DNA of 52,632 nucleotides from CALCKU01 sp964654665 (lineage in GTDB: Bacteria > Pseudomonadota > Alphaproteobacteria > Caulobacterales > Maricaulaceae): assembly GCA_964654665.1 (NCBI GenBank), contig CAZZKV010000019.1, forward strand, positions 1 to 52,632, written 5' to 3'. Both the position numbers and the translations under genes were made by a program. The notes under the pieces are model-generated. The model worked only from the letters and a program-made list of their open reading frames with translations, was not told where the DNA came from and made no database searches. Of this stretch, positions 8,793 through 17,426 are shown one piece after another (within the stretch, counting starts at the first letter, position 1; each line of letters opens with the position of its first letter).

Positions 8793-10257
8793 TAGCGCTA
8801 TTGTCGATAGAGGCGAGCCGGAACACCAAACGAATGGCCGTGACGTTCCTGTTATTGTGTGGTTACGCCGTGATTTACGTCTGGCGGATAATCCGGCTTT
8901 ATGTGCAGCGGTTGACACAGGCAAACCCGTCATTGTGCTTTATATTTACGAAACCGATAGCGCTCGCCCGCTGGGCGCAGCAAGCCAGTGGTGGCTATAT
9001 TATAGCTTATATGCTTTGGGTCAGGATTTGGCACAGATTGGCGGATCACTGATCTTGCGCAAAGGTCAAGCCAAGGCTGTGCTAGAGGCTGTGATTCATG
9101 AGAGCGGCGCGGATTGCGTTTTATGGAACCGGCGTTATAGCGAGGATGCACGGAAGCGGGATGGGGCTATAAAAGACATATTATCGGCGCGCGGCCTAAC
9201 GGTTACAAGTTTCCGCGCCGCTTTATTGACAGAGCCGTGGACGGTGAAAACAAAAACCGGTGGGTATTACAAAGTTTTTACACCCTATTGGCGCGCTGCC
9301 CGCGCTCATATATCTGATCACCCGCCTCTGGCTTGTCCTGTTAAAATTCGCCGCGCTGCGCCGCTAGCAAGCGATGATATCGCGTCATGGTCCTTGCGTC
9401 CTTATGCGCCGGATTGGGGTCAAAAATTTGCTCCGCATTGGCAACCGGGCCAAGCGGGCGCAGCGCGGGCTTTGACCCGGTTTTTAGCAGGACCGGTTGA
9501 GACTTATATTACGGATCGGGATCGTCCGGATAAAGATAGAGCGACGTCCCACCTTTCGCCCCATTTGGCCTTTGGCGAAATATCGCCGCGGCAAATTTGG
9601 CACGCATGTAGCGGAGATAAAGACAAGGCCGAAAAATTTTTAACGGAAATCGGGTGGCGGGAATTTGCTTATGTTTTATTATTTCATAACCCGGCGCTTG
9701 CGGTCCAAAATTTCAAACCGCATTTTGACCGATTTCATTGGCAAGGCGATGATGTTTCGCTGGCGCAATGGCAAAATGGTTTGACGGGATATCCATTTGT
9801 GGATGCCGGTATGCGTCAGCTCTGGCAGACAGGGTGGCAACATAACCGTGTGCGTATGGTAACTGCCAGTTTCTTAATTAAACATCTGTTGATTGATTGG
9901 CGATATGGCGAGCGTTGGTTTTGGGATACGCTGGTGGATGCTGACCCTGCAAGTAATGCAGCAGGGTGGCAATGGGTAGCGGGCAGCGGGGCTGATGCTT
10001 CGCCCTATTTCCGGATTTTCAATCCGGTTACGCAGGGCGAAAAATTTGACCCTGAGGGTCTTTATATACGCCGCTATATACCGGAGTTATCGCACCTGCC
10101 CAATAAATATATTCACCGGCCATGGGAAGCCCCCCAAAACATTCTTGATTATGCGGGCGTAACATTAGGCAAAACCTATCCACATCCAATTGTTGACCAT
10201 AAAATGGCGCGCGCACGGGCGCTCGCGGCCTATAAAGATTGCCGCAAAGATGAATGA
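8767..10257 (+). CDS. phrB: deoxyribodipyrimidine photolyase (class I CPD type)
   Basis: This protein of about 496 residues repairs UV-induced pyrimidine dimers with light. The Rossmann-like antenna domain starts at VIVWLRRDLRLADNP. The FAD domain shows ATSHLSPHLAFGEISPRQ, GWREFAYVLL, MRQLWQTGWQHNRVRM and the ADPASNAAGWQWVAGSGAD signature. The C-terminus ends with YPHPIVDHKMAR. The start is uncertain: no ATG lies near the domain edge, and the chosen TTG at 8767 (preceded by GGCGGA) overlaps the upstream gene by 26 bases. ATG 8671 would overlap by 122 bases and add non-family sequence. Probably co-transcribed with the gene before it. Confidence 0.92.
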   Translation: MIFQDGIINSAIVDRGEPEHQTNGRDVPVIVWLRRDLRLADNPALCAAVDTGKPVIVLYIYETDSARPLGAASQWWLYYSLYALGQDLAQIGGSLILRKGQAKAVLEAVIHESGADCVLWNRRYSEDARKRDGAIKDILSARGLTVTSFRAALLTEPWTVKTKTGGYYKVFTPYWRAARAHISDHPPLACPVKIRRAAPLASDDIASWSLRPYAPDWGQKFAPHWQPGQAGAARALTRFLAGPVETYITDRDRPDKDRATSHLSPHLAFGEISPRQIWHACSGDKDKAEKFLTEIGWREFAYVLLFHNPALAVQNFKPHFDRFHWQGDDVSLAQWQNGLTGYPFVDAGMRQLWQTGWQHNRVRMVTASFLIKHLLIDWRYGERWFWDTLVDADPASNAAGWQWVAGSGADASPYFRIFNPVTQGEKFDPEGLYIRRYIPELSHLPNKYIHRPWEAPQNILDYAGVTLGKTYPHPIVDHKMARARALAAYKDCRKDE

Positions 10258-10349
10258 AACCTATCTGAAAAGGCTATCTTAATAAGGTTTTAAGACATGT
10301 AGCGGTTTTGTGATTATCCTGTGACAAAAAAACGGGTTAATAAGCATCC

Positions 10350-11051
10350 ATGAAACATTTTATCTATACCGCAGCCTTGGCACTGCCGCTTTTTGTTCTA
10401 ACTGCGTGCAGCGCGGCACAAAGCACTGAAACACCATCAACCTCTCCGGTGGTTGCCGCTACATCTAATACAGATACGGCTATCCTTGCCGGGGGGTGTT
10501 TCTGGTGTGTAGAATCCGATTTTGAAAAATTGGACGGCGTTATTGACGTTGTATCCGGTTATACGGGCGGAGGTACAGACCAGCCCAGCTATCGTAATCA
10601 TGGAAAACATTACGAGGCGGCCAAGATTACATTTGATACGTCCAAAATTTCCTATGATGAAATCCTGACCTATTATTGGCATCATATTGATCCGACTGAT
10701 CCTTATGGACAGTTTTGCGATAAGGGCCATAGCTATCAAACGGCAATTTTCGCGCGTCCCGACCAACTCGAAACAGCTCAAAAATCAAAACAAACAATTT
10801 CTAATACCAAACCTTTCACAGCCCCGATTGTCACGAAGGTTCTGCCTACGGAAACATTCTGGTTAGCCGAGGATTACCATCAAGATTTTTACAAGAAAAA
10901 CCCTGTGCGGTATAATTCATATCGCATTGGCTGCGGCCGCGATAAAGCTGTAAAAAAACTATGGGGCGGCACCAAGACTGCTGACGATAAGGCCTATGGT
11001 AGTGGTGCAAAAACGCAAAAACCGACAAAATCTTATGGCAGCGGAAATTAA
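10350..11051 (+). CDS. msrA: peptide-methionine (S)-S-oxide reductase, lipoprotein form
   Basis: This 233-residue MsrA repairs oxidised methionine S-epimers. A lipoprotein signal with lipobox LTAC (residues 17-20) predicts envelope anchoring. The catalytic Cys50 lies in GGCFWCVESDFEKLDGV, followed by SGYTGG, and the YRIGCGRDKA segment supplies a resolving cysteine. The C-terminal tail of roughly 35 residues is Lys/Gly/Thr-rich and beyond the fold. A second, cytosolic-type MsrA is at 50817-51395, so envelope and cytoplasm may each have one. Confidence 0.93.
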   Translation: MKHFIYTAALALPLFVLTACSAAQSTETPSTSPVVAATSNTDTAILAGGCFWCVESDFEKLDGVIDVVSGYTGGGTDQPSYRNHGKHYEAAKITFDTSKISYDEILTYYWHHIDPTDPYGQFCDKGHSYQTAIFARPDQLETAQKSKQTISNTKPFTAPIVTKVLPTETFWLAEDYHQDFYKKNPVRYNSYRIGCGRDKAVKKLWGGTKTADDKAYGSGAKTQKPTKSYGSGN

Positions 11052-11076
11052 AGACGTGTTGTAACGCGGGGGTAAA

Positions 11077-11595
11077 TTAGCTCCCGCAGGCCGATTTGGC
11101 CTTTTTCAATGCGGCTGTCACGCCTTTTAACGAAAATTCATACGATGTGTTTGTGCCCCGGACTGACATGGCCTGAACGCGCATAATCGCTCCGGCGCGC
11201 ATTGCTTTGACAAGGCGGCGTTCATCCGCGCCAGCCTCTATAAAGGCTTCGTTTTGGCTGACATACATATTGATTTTTGTTGATCCGACGCGGGCAATGG
11301 GCGGGCTGGTCACTTTGAGCGGGTAACCCCCCAGAAAACTTGGCTGTTCTTTGGCTGCGCCTGAGCGCCAATTGGCTACCATGAAGTAAATATCACCATG
11401 GCGCACGCTGGTTGGTGATTTGCTTTTCGGCTTGGCTAATACATAACAGATTTTATCTGCACCTTCCGCTCGTGAGTAAGCCGCCCAGTCAGAATATGTG
11501 CCTTCCAGCTTTGGGTCAGCCGCCAGTGCGGGTGTTGGTAAAAGCATTGCCGTCATGAGCGCTGGGATCGAATATTTTATCAACATATGTTTCAT
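11077..11595 (-). CDS. IalB-family (invasion associated locus B) exported protein
   Basis: This 172-residue protein starts with a signal peptide (LPTPALAADP cleavage region), followed by a domain resembling the IalB family: DWAAYSR..CYVLAKPK, RHGDIYFMV, the KAMRAGAIMRVQAMSVRGT core and a terminal ACGS. The family is widespread in alphaproteobacteria, periplasmic, and of unclear role outside Bartonella. The ATG at 11595 is preferred over the in-frame TTG at 11613. It is convergent with msrA and probably transcribed alone. Confidence 0.8.
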   Translation of the reverse strand: MKHMLIKYSIPALMTAMLLPTPALAADPKLEGTYSDWAAYSRAEGADKICYVLAKPKSKSPTSVRHGDIYFMVANWRSGAAKEQPSFLGGYPLKVTSPPIARVGSTKINMYVSQNEAFIEAGADERRLVKAMRAGAIMRVQAMSVRGTNTSYEFSLKGVTAALKKAKSACGS

Positions 11596-11661
11596 ACCAT
11601 ATGTATAGCGCAAATTGTGTTTAAAGTTGGGTTAATAACAGTAAAATTTCAGCAGTAAATT

Positions 11662-12159
11662 TTAAGGCGCCCACCCGTCCATTTCCGGGCCACCAACACG
11701 GACCGGGCGCGGCGGATGCCCGCCGTGAGAGAGTGTCCGGTCATATAGGGTCAGCGCTGCGGCGAGGCTAACATTGATACAAAATTTTGTTGGAATTTTG
11801 ACAATATGATCACAGCGCGCTTGCATAGTATCCGACAAAGACCCTTTTTCAGGGCCTAATATATAGGCACAATTGAGCGGATGATGGAAACTGGGTAGAA
11901 CTGTGCTGTGCTGTGTTAGCTCAACCCCGACAAGCTGGCAGTTTTTAGGCAGAATAATATCTGCTTCATTATCCCATTCATAAAAGGGTAAATGTGCTGC
12001 AGAGCCAGAAGTATCTGTTTGCTTTACCTCGCGCACCGTATGATGCGCTTCCAGAGTAAAGGCAAAGCTGGCTCCAAATGCATGGGCAGTCCGCAACACC
12101 GCGCCGAGATTGGCTGCTTTTGAAATGCCTTGAACACCAATACCGAAATAACCCCGCAT
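11662..12159 (-). CDS. SpoU/TrmH-family RNA methyltransferase
   Basis: This 165-residue protein has the SPOUT knot signatures: NLGAVLRTAHAFGA near the N-terminus, AYILGPEKGSLS, and IPTKFCINVSLAAALTLYD at the C-terminal SAM-binding knot. It probably methylates a tRNA or rRNA ribose using SAM; the target cannot be read from sequence. It directly abuts the stop of the MFS gene and is the last gene of the tetR-plsC-MFS-spoU operon. In the last motif CINVS replaces the common SLNVS. Confidence 0.87.
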   Translation of the reverse strand: MRGYFGIGVQGISKAANLGAVLRTAHAFGASFAFTLEAHHTVREVKQTDTSGSAAHLPFYEWDNEADIILPKNCQLVGVELTQHSTVLPSFHHPLNCAYILGPEKGSLSDTMQARCDHIVKIPTKFCINVSLAAALTLYDRTLSHGGHPPRPVRVGGPEMDGWAP

Positions 12160-13500
12160 TTAGGCCTCATCAGTGACATAAGATGGATAATTGTGCGGAT
12201 GAAACGTGCGCCAAATACAATAAATGGCAACGATGCTGCTGATCGCAATAATAATAAGAAAAGGCGTTTTAGGCGGCAGGTTTTTTGCAGCCATCCAGAT
12301 CAGGATAATGGTAATTATATTGACCGATAGGTTCAGCAGGACGGCGCCGGCCGACATCAGCCGCGCGCGAATAGCGGGGGCTGCGCGGCGTTGCTGCATG
12401 GCTTGCAGCGGAACCACGAATAACCCGCTGAATAAGGAGGCCATAGCGAGGTCGATGAGCATTCGCATAGAGCCGGGGGCGGATTTAAACGCTGTCAGGT
12501 CCCGCAATGTACCATCGGCGAGTGCGGCAGAAACATCGGGGGCATTTAAATAAAGATCGCAGGTAAAGATCACCACGCCGCTTATACCAAGGGCTGATAG
12601 ACCAATGGATTCTTTGCCCCAGCGGTCACCTTTAGCAAGGAACATACAGAGTAGAGATCCACAAAGAATACTGATGGTCGAGATCACTAAAATGACGATA
12701 AGGACAATCCGGTCATAGCCCATAACGGTTGCAACATAATCCGGGATTGTAGTGACGATAACGGTGGACAGACCATAGAACCAAGCCACCCCTAACATTG
12801 GCCGAAGAACCTCGGGGGCGTCAAAAGCTTTGCGCACGACATTTATGGTTGCGCTAAACGGTTCGTAATTCACTTTCAGTTCCGGTGTTGGCGGCGGGGC
12901 AGGCGGGCAGGCTTCGGCGGCGATCCAGCCTATAAGCGCTAGTCCCAATAAAAGGATGGCAATTATGCGCGAACCATTATCAATGCCGATTAAAAACAGG
13001 CTTGTAACCATACCGACAAGAACAAAGACAAAGACAAACCCATTGAGCAGAGCATTGCCGGTAATAAGCTCGCGGTCTGTTAGCCATTGCGGCAGAACGG
13101 CGTTTTTCGTTGGCGAGAAGAAGGCCGATTGCGCACCCATACAAAAAAGAGCGAAGGCGAGTATCCAGATATTGATAAACCAAAATCCGATAGCGGCGAT
13201 AAGCATAATAATTATTTCGGCGCGTTTGACATATTTCAGAATTGTGCCGCGGTCTATCTTATCAGCCAATTGTCCGGCAATGGCGCAGGCCAGAAGGAAA
13301 GGAGCTGTAAAAATAAAGGCCGCCACAGGGACGCGAATACTGGATGGCAGACCCGTTAAAAAGGCAACTCCGCCAAAAGTAATCAGACCTATAAGTGAGT
13401 TTTTGAGCGCATTATCATTAAAGGTTCCGGTTTGCAGCAAGATAAAAAGCGGAGCGAAACGGCGCTGGGTTAAAAGATGGCGGGCAATGTTTGCGCTCAT
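12160..13500 (-). CDS. LplT-like MFS transporter (probable lysophospholipid flippase)
   Basis: This 446-residue protein has about 12 transmembrane helices. Its N-terminal FNDNALKNSLI and the later SAFFSPTKNAVLPQWL and LITGNALLNG are typical of LplT and of the MFS half of Aas-like lysophospholipid acyltransferase fusions. LplT flips lysophospholipids across the inner membrane for re-acylation. It overlaps plsC by 4 bases, which fits a phospholipid repair or remodelling pair. The substrate is inferred from family and context only. Confidence 0.85.
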   Translation of the reverse strand: MSANIARHLLTQRRFAPLFILLQTGTFNDNALKNSLIGLITFGGVAFLTGLPSSIRVPVAAFIFTAPFLLACAIAGQLADKIDRGTILKYVKRAEIIIMLIAAIGFWFINIWILAFALFCMGAQSAFFSPTKNAVLPQWLTDRELITGNALLNGFVFVFVLVGMVTSLFLIGIDNGSRIIAILLLGLALIGWIAAEACPPAPPPTPELKVNYEPFSATINVVRKAFDAPEVLRPMLGVAWFYGLSTVIVTTIPDYVATVMGYDRIVLIVILVISTISILCGSLLCMFLAKGDRWGKESIGLSALGISGVVIFTCDLYLNAPDVSAALADGTLRDLTAFKSAPGSMRMLIDLAMASLFSGLFVVPLQAMQQRRAAPAIRARLMSAGAVLLNLSVNIITIILIWMAAKNLPPKTPFLIIIAISSIVAIYCIWRTFHPHNYPSYVTDEA

Positions 13501-14321
13501 GATTTTTGTTCCGGTGTCTCATTGCTGTCTTGGTTCTCTCTGGCGATTCGTTTTGCCCGCGCACTTTCGTTTTCCGAGCGCTTGCCAATATCGTCAAGCG
13601 TTAGTGCGCCCAGATTTTCGCGGTCAAGCATGTCAAGACTGCGGCTTTCAATCCGTTCTTCTAATAGGGCCATAAAGGCCTCCTTTTCCATACCGGGGGC
13701 TATCGGTTCCAGAAACTCTACGCTGGCAGGCCCGGGATGTTTTGTCCAGTCCATCTGGTTCCAGCGTTGACCGAGATTTGTAGCCACAGGCACAACGGGA
13801 CAGTTAAAATCGGCATAAAGGTGATAAACCCCTTTACGATAACGATGGTGCGTGCCGACTTGCGAGAGATGGCCTTCAGGATAGATTAGAATGCGCCGGC
13901 CTTGTTCTCGTACAATGGCGGATGTGGCTGCCATTTTTTCGCGAGCATCCACGCCGCCGCAATTATCAATAACAACGGCGTTCATTTTACCCAGAATGCG
14001 TTTAAGGAGCCAAAATTTTTCAAGATGATCCCCTGTCACAAAAGAGAGATCATCAAATTGCGAAAACATCACAATGCCGTCGCCGTAACTTTGGTGTTTG
14101 GCGGCTATAATGACGGGGCCATCGGTGGGTACATGGCTGTGGCCTGTGACCGTTAATTGAATGCCGGCAATATGGCGCATACCCCATTGCATGACTTTGG
14201 TATAGCGCCGCAAGCTGGCCATCATGACACCGCGTCCGGGCAAGAGCGATAAAACCGCGCAGACAATAGCATAGATAAATGTACCACTGTAAAAGAACAG
14301 GTTAAACATAAATGAGCGCAT
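13497..14321 (-). CDS. plsC: 1-acyl-sn-glycerol-3-phosphate acyltransferase
   Basis: This 274-residue membrane-associated acyltransferase transfers an acyl group to lysophosphatidate or a related lysophospholipid. An N-terminal hydrophobic helix (about 6-27) precedes the catalytic HX4D motif (H76 to D81, within KHQSYGD). IYPEGHLS is the PEG substrate motif, and RKGVYHLYADFNCPVVPVA follows. The C-terminus is charged (RAKRIARENQD). It lies 2 bases after the TetR stop and overlaps the MFS start. Because the operon has a flippase, the natural substrate may be a lysophospholipid. Confidence 0.92.
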   Translation of the reverse strand: MRSFMFNLFFYSGTFIYAIVCAVLSLLPGRGVMMASLRRYTKVMQWGMRHIAGIQLTVTGHSHVPTDGPVIIAAKHQSYGDGIVMFSQFDDLSFVTGDHLEKFWLLKRILGKMNAVVIDNCGGVDAREKMAATSAIVREQGRRILIYPEGHLSQVGTHHRYRKGVYHLYADFNCPVVPVATNLGQRWNQMDWTKHPGPASVEFLEPIAPGMEKEAFMALLEERIESRSLDMLDRENLGALTLDDIGKRSENESARAKRIARENQDSNETPEQKS

Positions 14322-14323
14322 AA

Positions 14324-14944
14324 CTAAGCCTCCGAAATTGCGAGCAAAGCGAAAATAGCTCGGCGAAATTGTGGAATATGGGTTGATAAGGGGCCGGGTA
14401 AAAAACCCATGACTTTGGCTTGCGCTGATTGCAACACAACCCCCAGTGCCATGGCTGCGGCCAGAACTGTATTGGATGTTTCAATATCGTTGCGGGCATG
14501 AGCCGCTTCGATAAGCGCCGCGGCTGCCATAATGGGGTTATCATCAACTCGCTCTGAAAGGGTTTTGAAATGATGTAGGTGAAAGATATGGTATTGAAAC
14601 AGAACCCAGTCATCATCGGCGATATGGCAATAATGTTGAAGGATATAGTCAATCTGGTCAGCCAGATTGTCCTGGCTTTCGCCTGCGGTTTGTATGAGCA
14701 GGGTAAGCCGGTCATGAATGGCCACCATCAAGCTACGCGCTAGAGTGTCTTTACTCTCAAAATGCCGATATATTGCCCCTTCCGATACACCGGCCTTTGC
14801 GGCGATGCGTTTGGTCGAAACGCCGTCAATTCCCTCTTGTGTGAATAAGGTCAGAGCCGCGCGCTCAATCCGCGCTTTGGTTGTGCCGTCAATGGCGGCA
14901 ATGCCGCGCAAAGCGGAGGAGGGCATTATCCGGTTTGGTTTCAT
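14324..14944 (-). CDS. TetR-family transcriptional regulator
   Basis: This 206-residue regulator has an N-terminal helix-turn-helix (about 38-66: GVSTKRIAAKAGVSEGAIYR, then HFESKDTLA). The C-terminal ligand-binding domain from 75 onward is unassigned. It heads the plsC/LplT-like/spoU operon. Two AAGTGA-N4-TCACTT operators lie 81 and 132 bases upstream of its start, so autoregulation is likely. By context the ligand may be an acyl-CoA or fatty acid, but nothing in the sequence proves this. Confidence 0.92.
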   Translation of the reverse strand: MKPNRIMPSSALRGIAAIDGTTKARIERAALTLFTQEGIDGVSTKRIAAKAGVSEGAIYRHFESKDTLARSLMVAIHDRLTLLIQTAGESQDNLADQIDYILQHYCHIADDDWVLFQYHIFHLHHFKTLSERVDDNPIMAAAALIEAAHARNDIETSNTVLAAAMALGVVLQSAQAKVMGFLPGPLSTHIPQFRRAIFALLAISEA

Positions 14945-15024
14945 TCGTTTTAGACCTCTCTGTGAGCCATGGCTCTAGTTAATGCGCTTTAACCCCACCG
15001 TTTCGAAGATGTGGATCTGTTTGT

Positions 15025-15040
15025 AAGTGATTGCTCACTT
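15025..15040. promoter_or_regulatory. TetR-type operator 1
   Basis: AAGTGATTGCTCACTT is an inverted repeat with arms AAGTGA and TCACTT around 4 bases. It is 15/16 identical to the reverse complement of operator 2 at 15076. Its place upstream of a tetR gene suggests the regulator binds here. Confidence 0.72.
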
Positions 15041-15057
15041 TTGTTGTGTGGGTAACC

Positions 15058-15063
15058 TATAAT
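15058..15063 (+). promoter_or_regulatory. candidate -10 element between the two operators
   Basis: TATAAT is a perfect consensus -10 on the plus strand, placed between the two operators. No good -35 is seen at 16-18 bases, since the -35 region would lie in operator 1. If used, it would start transcription near 15070, immediately before operator 2, with a leader of about 280 bases to the SDR gene. The minus-strand promoter for tetR is not clear. Confidence 0.4.
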
Positions 15064-15075
15064 CTTTGGAATTGC

Positions 15076-15091
15076 AAGTGAGTAATCACTT
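15076..15091. promoter_or_regulatory. TetR-type operator 2
   Basis: AAGTGAGTAATCACTT has the same AAGTGA-N4-TCACTT architecture as operator 1, in inverted orientation, with centres 51 bases apart (nearly five helical turns). That spacing would allow two dimers on one DNA face. Confidence 0.72.
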
Positions 15092-15352
15092 TAAAAAGGC
15101 AAAAAGAAGGATTGGCCTCAAAAGCAAGAGCGCGATTACGTTATTGTCTTGCGTGGTTCTGATATTTTTCTCCGCCTCATTATTGAACTGAACGCGTTTC
15201 ATAAGTTTGAATGAAACCGTAATCCGGTGATGGCTACGCAGGCGCGGCAATCGGCCTAAGTATTACGCCGGGCTTGGCTATTGCACCTTTTATTCCTGCC
15301 GTTATGTTGCGCGCAAAATAGCAAGCCATTCATTGGCTATATGGAGATAGAA

Positions 15353-16138
15353 ATGAAATTATCAGATAGTTTAACCGCTGTTGTAACAGGTGGCGCTTCG
15401 GGTCTTGGCGAAGCCACAGCGCGGATGCTGGCGGCTCGCGGTGTTAAAGTGGGTATCTTTGATATGAACGCGGAACGCGGCGAAATGGTTGCGGGTGAAA
15501 TCGGCGGAATTTTTACCAAGGTTGATGTGTCTGATGCCGAGAGTGTTGAGGCTGGATTTGACTTTGTTCGTGCCGCGAATGGGCAAGAACGGATTATGGT
15601 CAATTGCGCAGGTATTGGCGGCGGTATTAAAACTGTAGCCCGCAAACGTGATACGGGCGAAATTATTGCTCATGATTTGAAAGCCTATGCGCGGATCATT
15701 AACATCAATCTTATTGGGTCTTTCATTTGTGCGTCCAAATCTGCTGCGGGGATGATGACGCTCGAACCGACGGCACCAGATGGTGAACGCGGCGTGATTA
15801 TTAATACTGCATCGGTTGCGGCCCAAGATGGCCAGATCGGGCAAGTGGCTTATGCTTCATCCAAAGGCGGCATTCTGTCTATGGCTTTGCCAATGGCGCG
15901 GGATTTGGCGCGCGAGGGTATTCGCGTTAATACCATTTTGCCCGGATTTTACGAAACACCGATTTATGAACAAATGAAGCCCGAGGTGAAAGAAAACCTG
16001 CGCGCGCATGTGCAATTTCCCAATCGGTTTGGAACGCCGGCAGAATATGGCGAGGTCGTGCGGTTTATGGTCGAGCATAGCTATATTAATGGTGAATATA
16101 TTCGCACGGATGCAGGCGCTCGTATGCCGCCGCGTTAG
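15353..16138 (+). CDS. SDR dehydrogenase, 3-hydroxyacyl-CoA dehydrogenase type 2 (HSD10-like)
   Basis: The ATG at 15353, preceded by GGAG, gives 261 residues beginning directly at the Rossmann fold. TGGASGLGEATARML binds NAD, NCAGI is the structural motif and YASSKGG supplies the catalytic Tyr and Lys. The segment GERGVIINTASVAAQDGQIG and the following GIRVNTILPGFYETP closely resemble HSD17B10 or 2-methyl-3-hydroxybutyryl-CoA dehydrogenases, which oxidise short or branched 3-hydroxyacyl-CoA in isoleucine and fatty-acid catabolism. It is followed 6 bases later by a symporter gene, probably as an operon. Confidence 0.88.
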   Translation: MKLSDSLTAVVTGGASGLGEATARMLAARGVKVGIFDMNAERGEMVAGEIGGIFTKVDVSDAESVEAGFDFVRAANGQERIMVNCAGIGGGIKTVARKRDTGEIIAHDLKAYARIININLIGSFICASKSAAGMMTLEPTAPDGERGVIINTASVAAQDGQIGQVAYASSKGGILSMALPMARDLAREGIRVNTILPGFYETPIYEQMKPEVKENLRAHVQFPNRFGTPAEYGEVVRFMVEHSYINGEYIRTDAGARMPPR

Positions 16139-16144
16139 GCCATT

Positions 16145-17371
16145 ATGTTAAACAGGGTTATCGCTGCGGGTTTGCTTTTAGGGCTAATCGTGGGACTAGG
16201 CGCAGCGATTACAAATCATCCGTGGCTTCATGCGGTGGCGTATGCGGCGGCTCCGTTTGGGACGCTTTTTATTAATGCCATTAAAATGGTCATTATTCCG
16301 CTTGTTGTTTGTGTTATTTTTTCCAGCGTGGCCAAACTGGGTGACCCGCGCAAGCTTGGAGACATAGGCGGTAAGGCTTTAGGCCTGTATTGGATCACAA
16401 CATTTCCAGCCATTGTTATTGGTATGGGAACAACGGCTTTGGGATTACGCTTTGCTCCGGCAATGAACCTTCCGCCAGCGGAGAGTGTGCCTCCGCTAAA
16501 ATTACAAAGCTTTACGGATTTCATCATTAGCCTTGTTCCGCCTAATCCCTTTGCTGCGGCTACAGAGGGCGCAATATTGCCTTTGATAGTTTTCACGGTC
16601 TTAATCGCTGCTGCGGCCGGAACCTTGGAGGACGCGCGCCGGGAGCGCATGATCACAGGGGCCGAAGACATTAATCAGGCTTTGATGAAATTAGTGTGGT
16701 GGATATTATATACGGCCCCCTTGGGTGTTTTCGGCCTGATCGCGCCAGCTATGGCACAATCGGGTTGGAATTTGATACAAAGCTTGAGTATTTTTATTAT
16801 CAGCGTATGTGTCGGGCTTGTGGTATTTATGGGTATTATCTGGGTGCCGCTTTTAATATTTATAGGCAAAATGCGTCCCGTTCGATTTTTCAAAGGAACA
16901 ATAGGGGCCGCCTCTATTGCCTTTTCAACAACCAGTACAGCCACGGCTATACCGGTCTCGCTTGAAGAGAGTATTCAGACTTTAGGCGTATCTGAGAAAG
17001 TGGCTGATTTGTTGATCCCGCTGGGCGCTTCTATGTACCGCCCCGGCAGTGCCTTGTTTCAAGGGGCTGCTATTATATTCCTCGCCCATATTTATAACGT
17101 CCCTGTTGCATTGGGAGCCATTGGAGCGATAATTCTGGCTACATTTCTGGTTTCGCTCACAGTTGCGCCAGTGCCATCTTCGGGTGTTGTGACAATGGCC
17201 CCTGCGCTAGAGGCCATTGGCGTTCCGCTTTCAGGACTGGCGTTGATATTAGGGATTGACCGTATACCCGATATGATGCGCAGCACCATCAATGTTCTAG
17301 GGCAGATATCTGTGGCGGTTTTGGTTGATAATCGGGATAAGGCCAAATACCTGTCCAAAGGCAGGATGTAA
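16145..17371 (+). CDS. dicarboxylate/amino acid:cation symporter (DAACS family)
   Basis: This 408-residue inner-membrane carrier has the GltP/DctA-like plan: several N-terminal helices, NAIKMVIIPLVVCVIFSS, the serine-rich AFSTTSTATAIPVSLEES reentrant loop, and LGASMYRPGSALFQGAAIIF near 290. It probably takes up a dicarboxylate, glutamate or aspartate with sodium or protons. The usual GATINMDG motif appears here as GASMYRPGSA, so substrate specificity may differ. It lies 6 bases after the SDR gene. Confidence 0.88.
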   Translation: MLNRVIAAGLLLGLIVGLGAAITNHPWLHAVAYAAAPFGTLFINAIKMVIIPLVVCVIFSSVAKLGDPRKLGDIGGKALGLYWITTFPAIVIGMGTTALGLRFAPAMNLPPAESVPPLKLQSFTDFIISLVPPNPFAAATEGAILPLIVFTVLIAAAAGTLEDARRERMITGAEDINQALMKLVWWILYTAPLGVFGLIAPAMAQSGWNLIQSLSIFIISVCVGLVVFMGIIWVPLLIFIGKMRPVRFFKGTIGAASIAFSTTSTATAIPVSLEESIQTLGVSEKVADLLIPLGASMYRPGSALFQGAAIIFLAHIYNVPVALGAIGAIILATFLVSLTVAPVPSSGVVTMAPALEAIGVPLSGLALILGIDRIPDMMRSTINVLGQISVAVLVDNRDKAKYLSKGRM

Positions 17372-17426
17372 GCGGGACGTGTAAAAGCGTCTTTAAGGGT
17401 GCAAGACCGTAAAATTCTCTAAGCGT

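Larger units (their letters stand above)
14945..15352. other. intergenic region between the divergent tetR operon and the SDR gene
   Basis: This 408-base region separates divergent transcription units. It holds two TetR-type operators with a perfect TATAAT between them (entered separately) and a short open frame without a start at 15226-15321. I see no other supported gene in 15092-15225. The upstream ATG at 15281 sometimes assignable to the SDR gene reads through this region without family similarity. Confidence 0.6.

Noticed and set aside
10350..11051. Recent duplication of msrA
   Set aside because: The two MsrA proteins differ strongly in sequence, signal peptide and C-terminus. They look like old paralogues.
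12956..13675. 239-codon open frame on the plus strand opposite the MFS and plsC genes
   Set aside because: It spans the overlap of two well-supported minus-strand genes and its translation is low-complexity and basic. It is a shadow frame.
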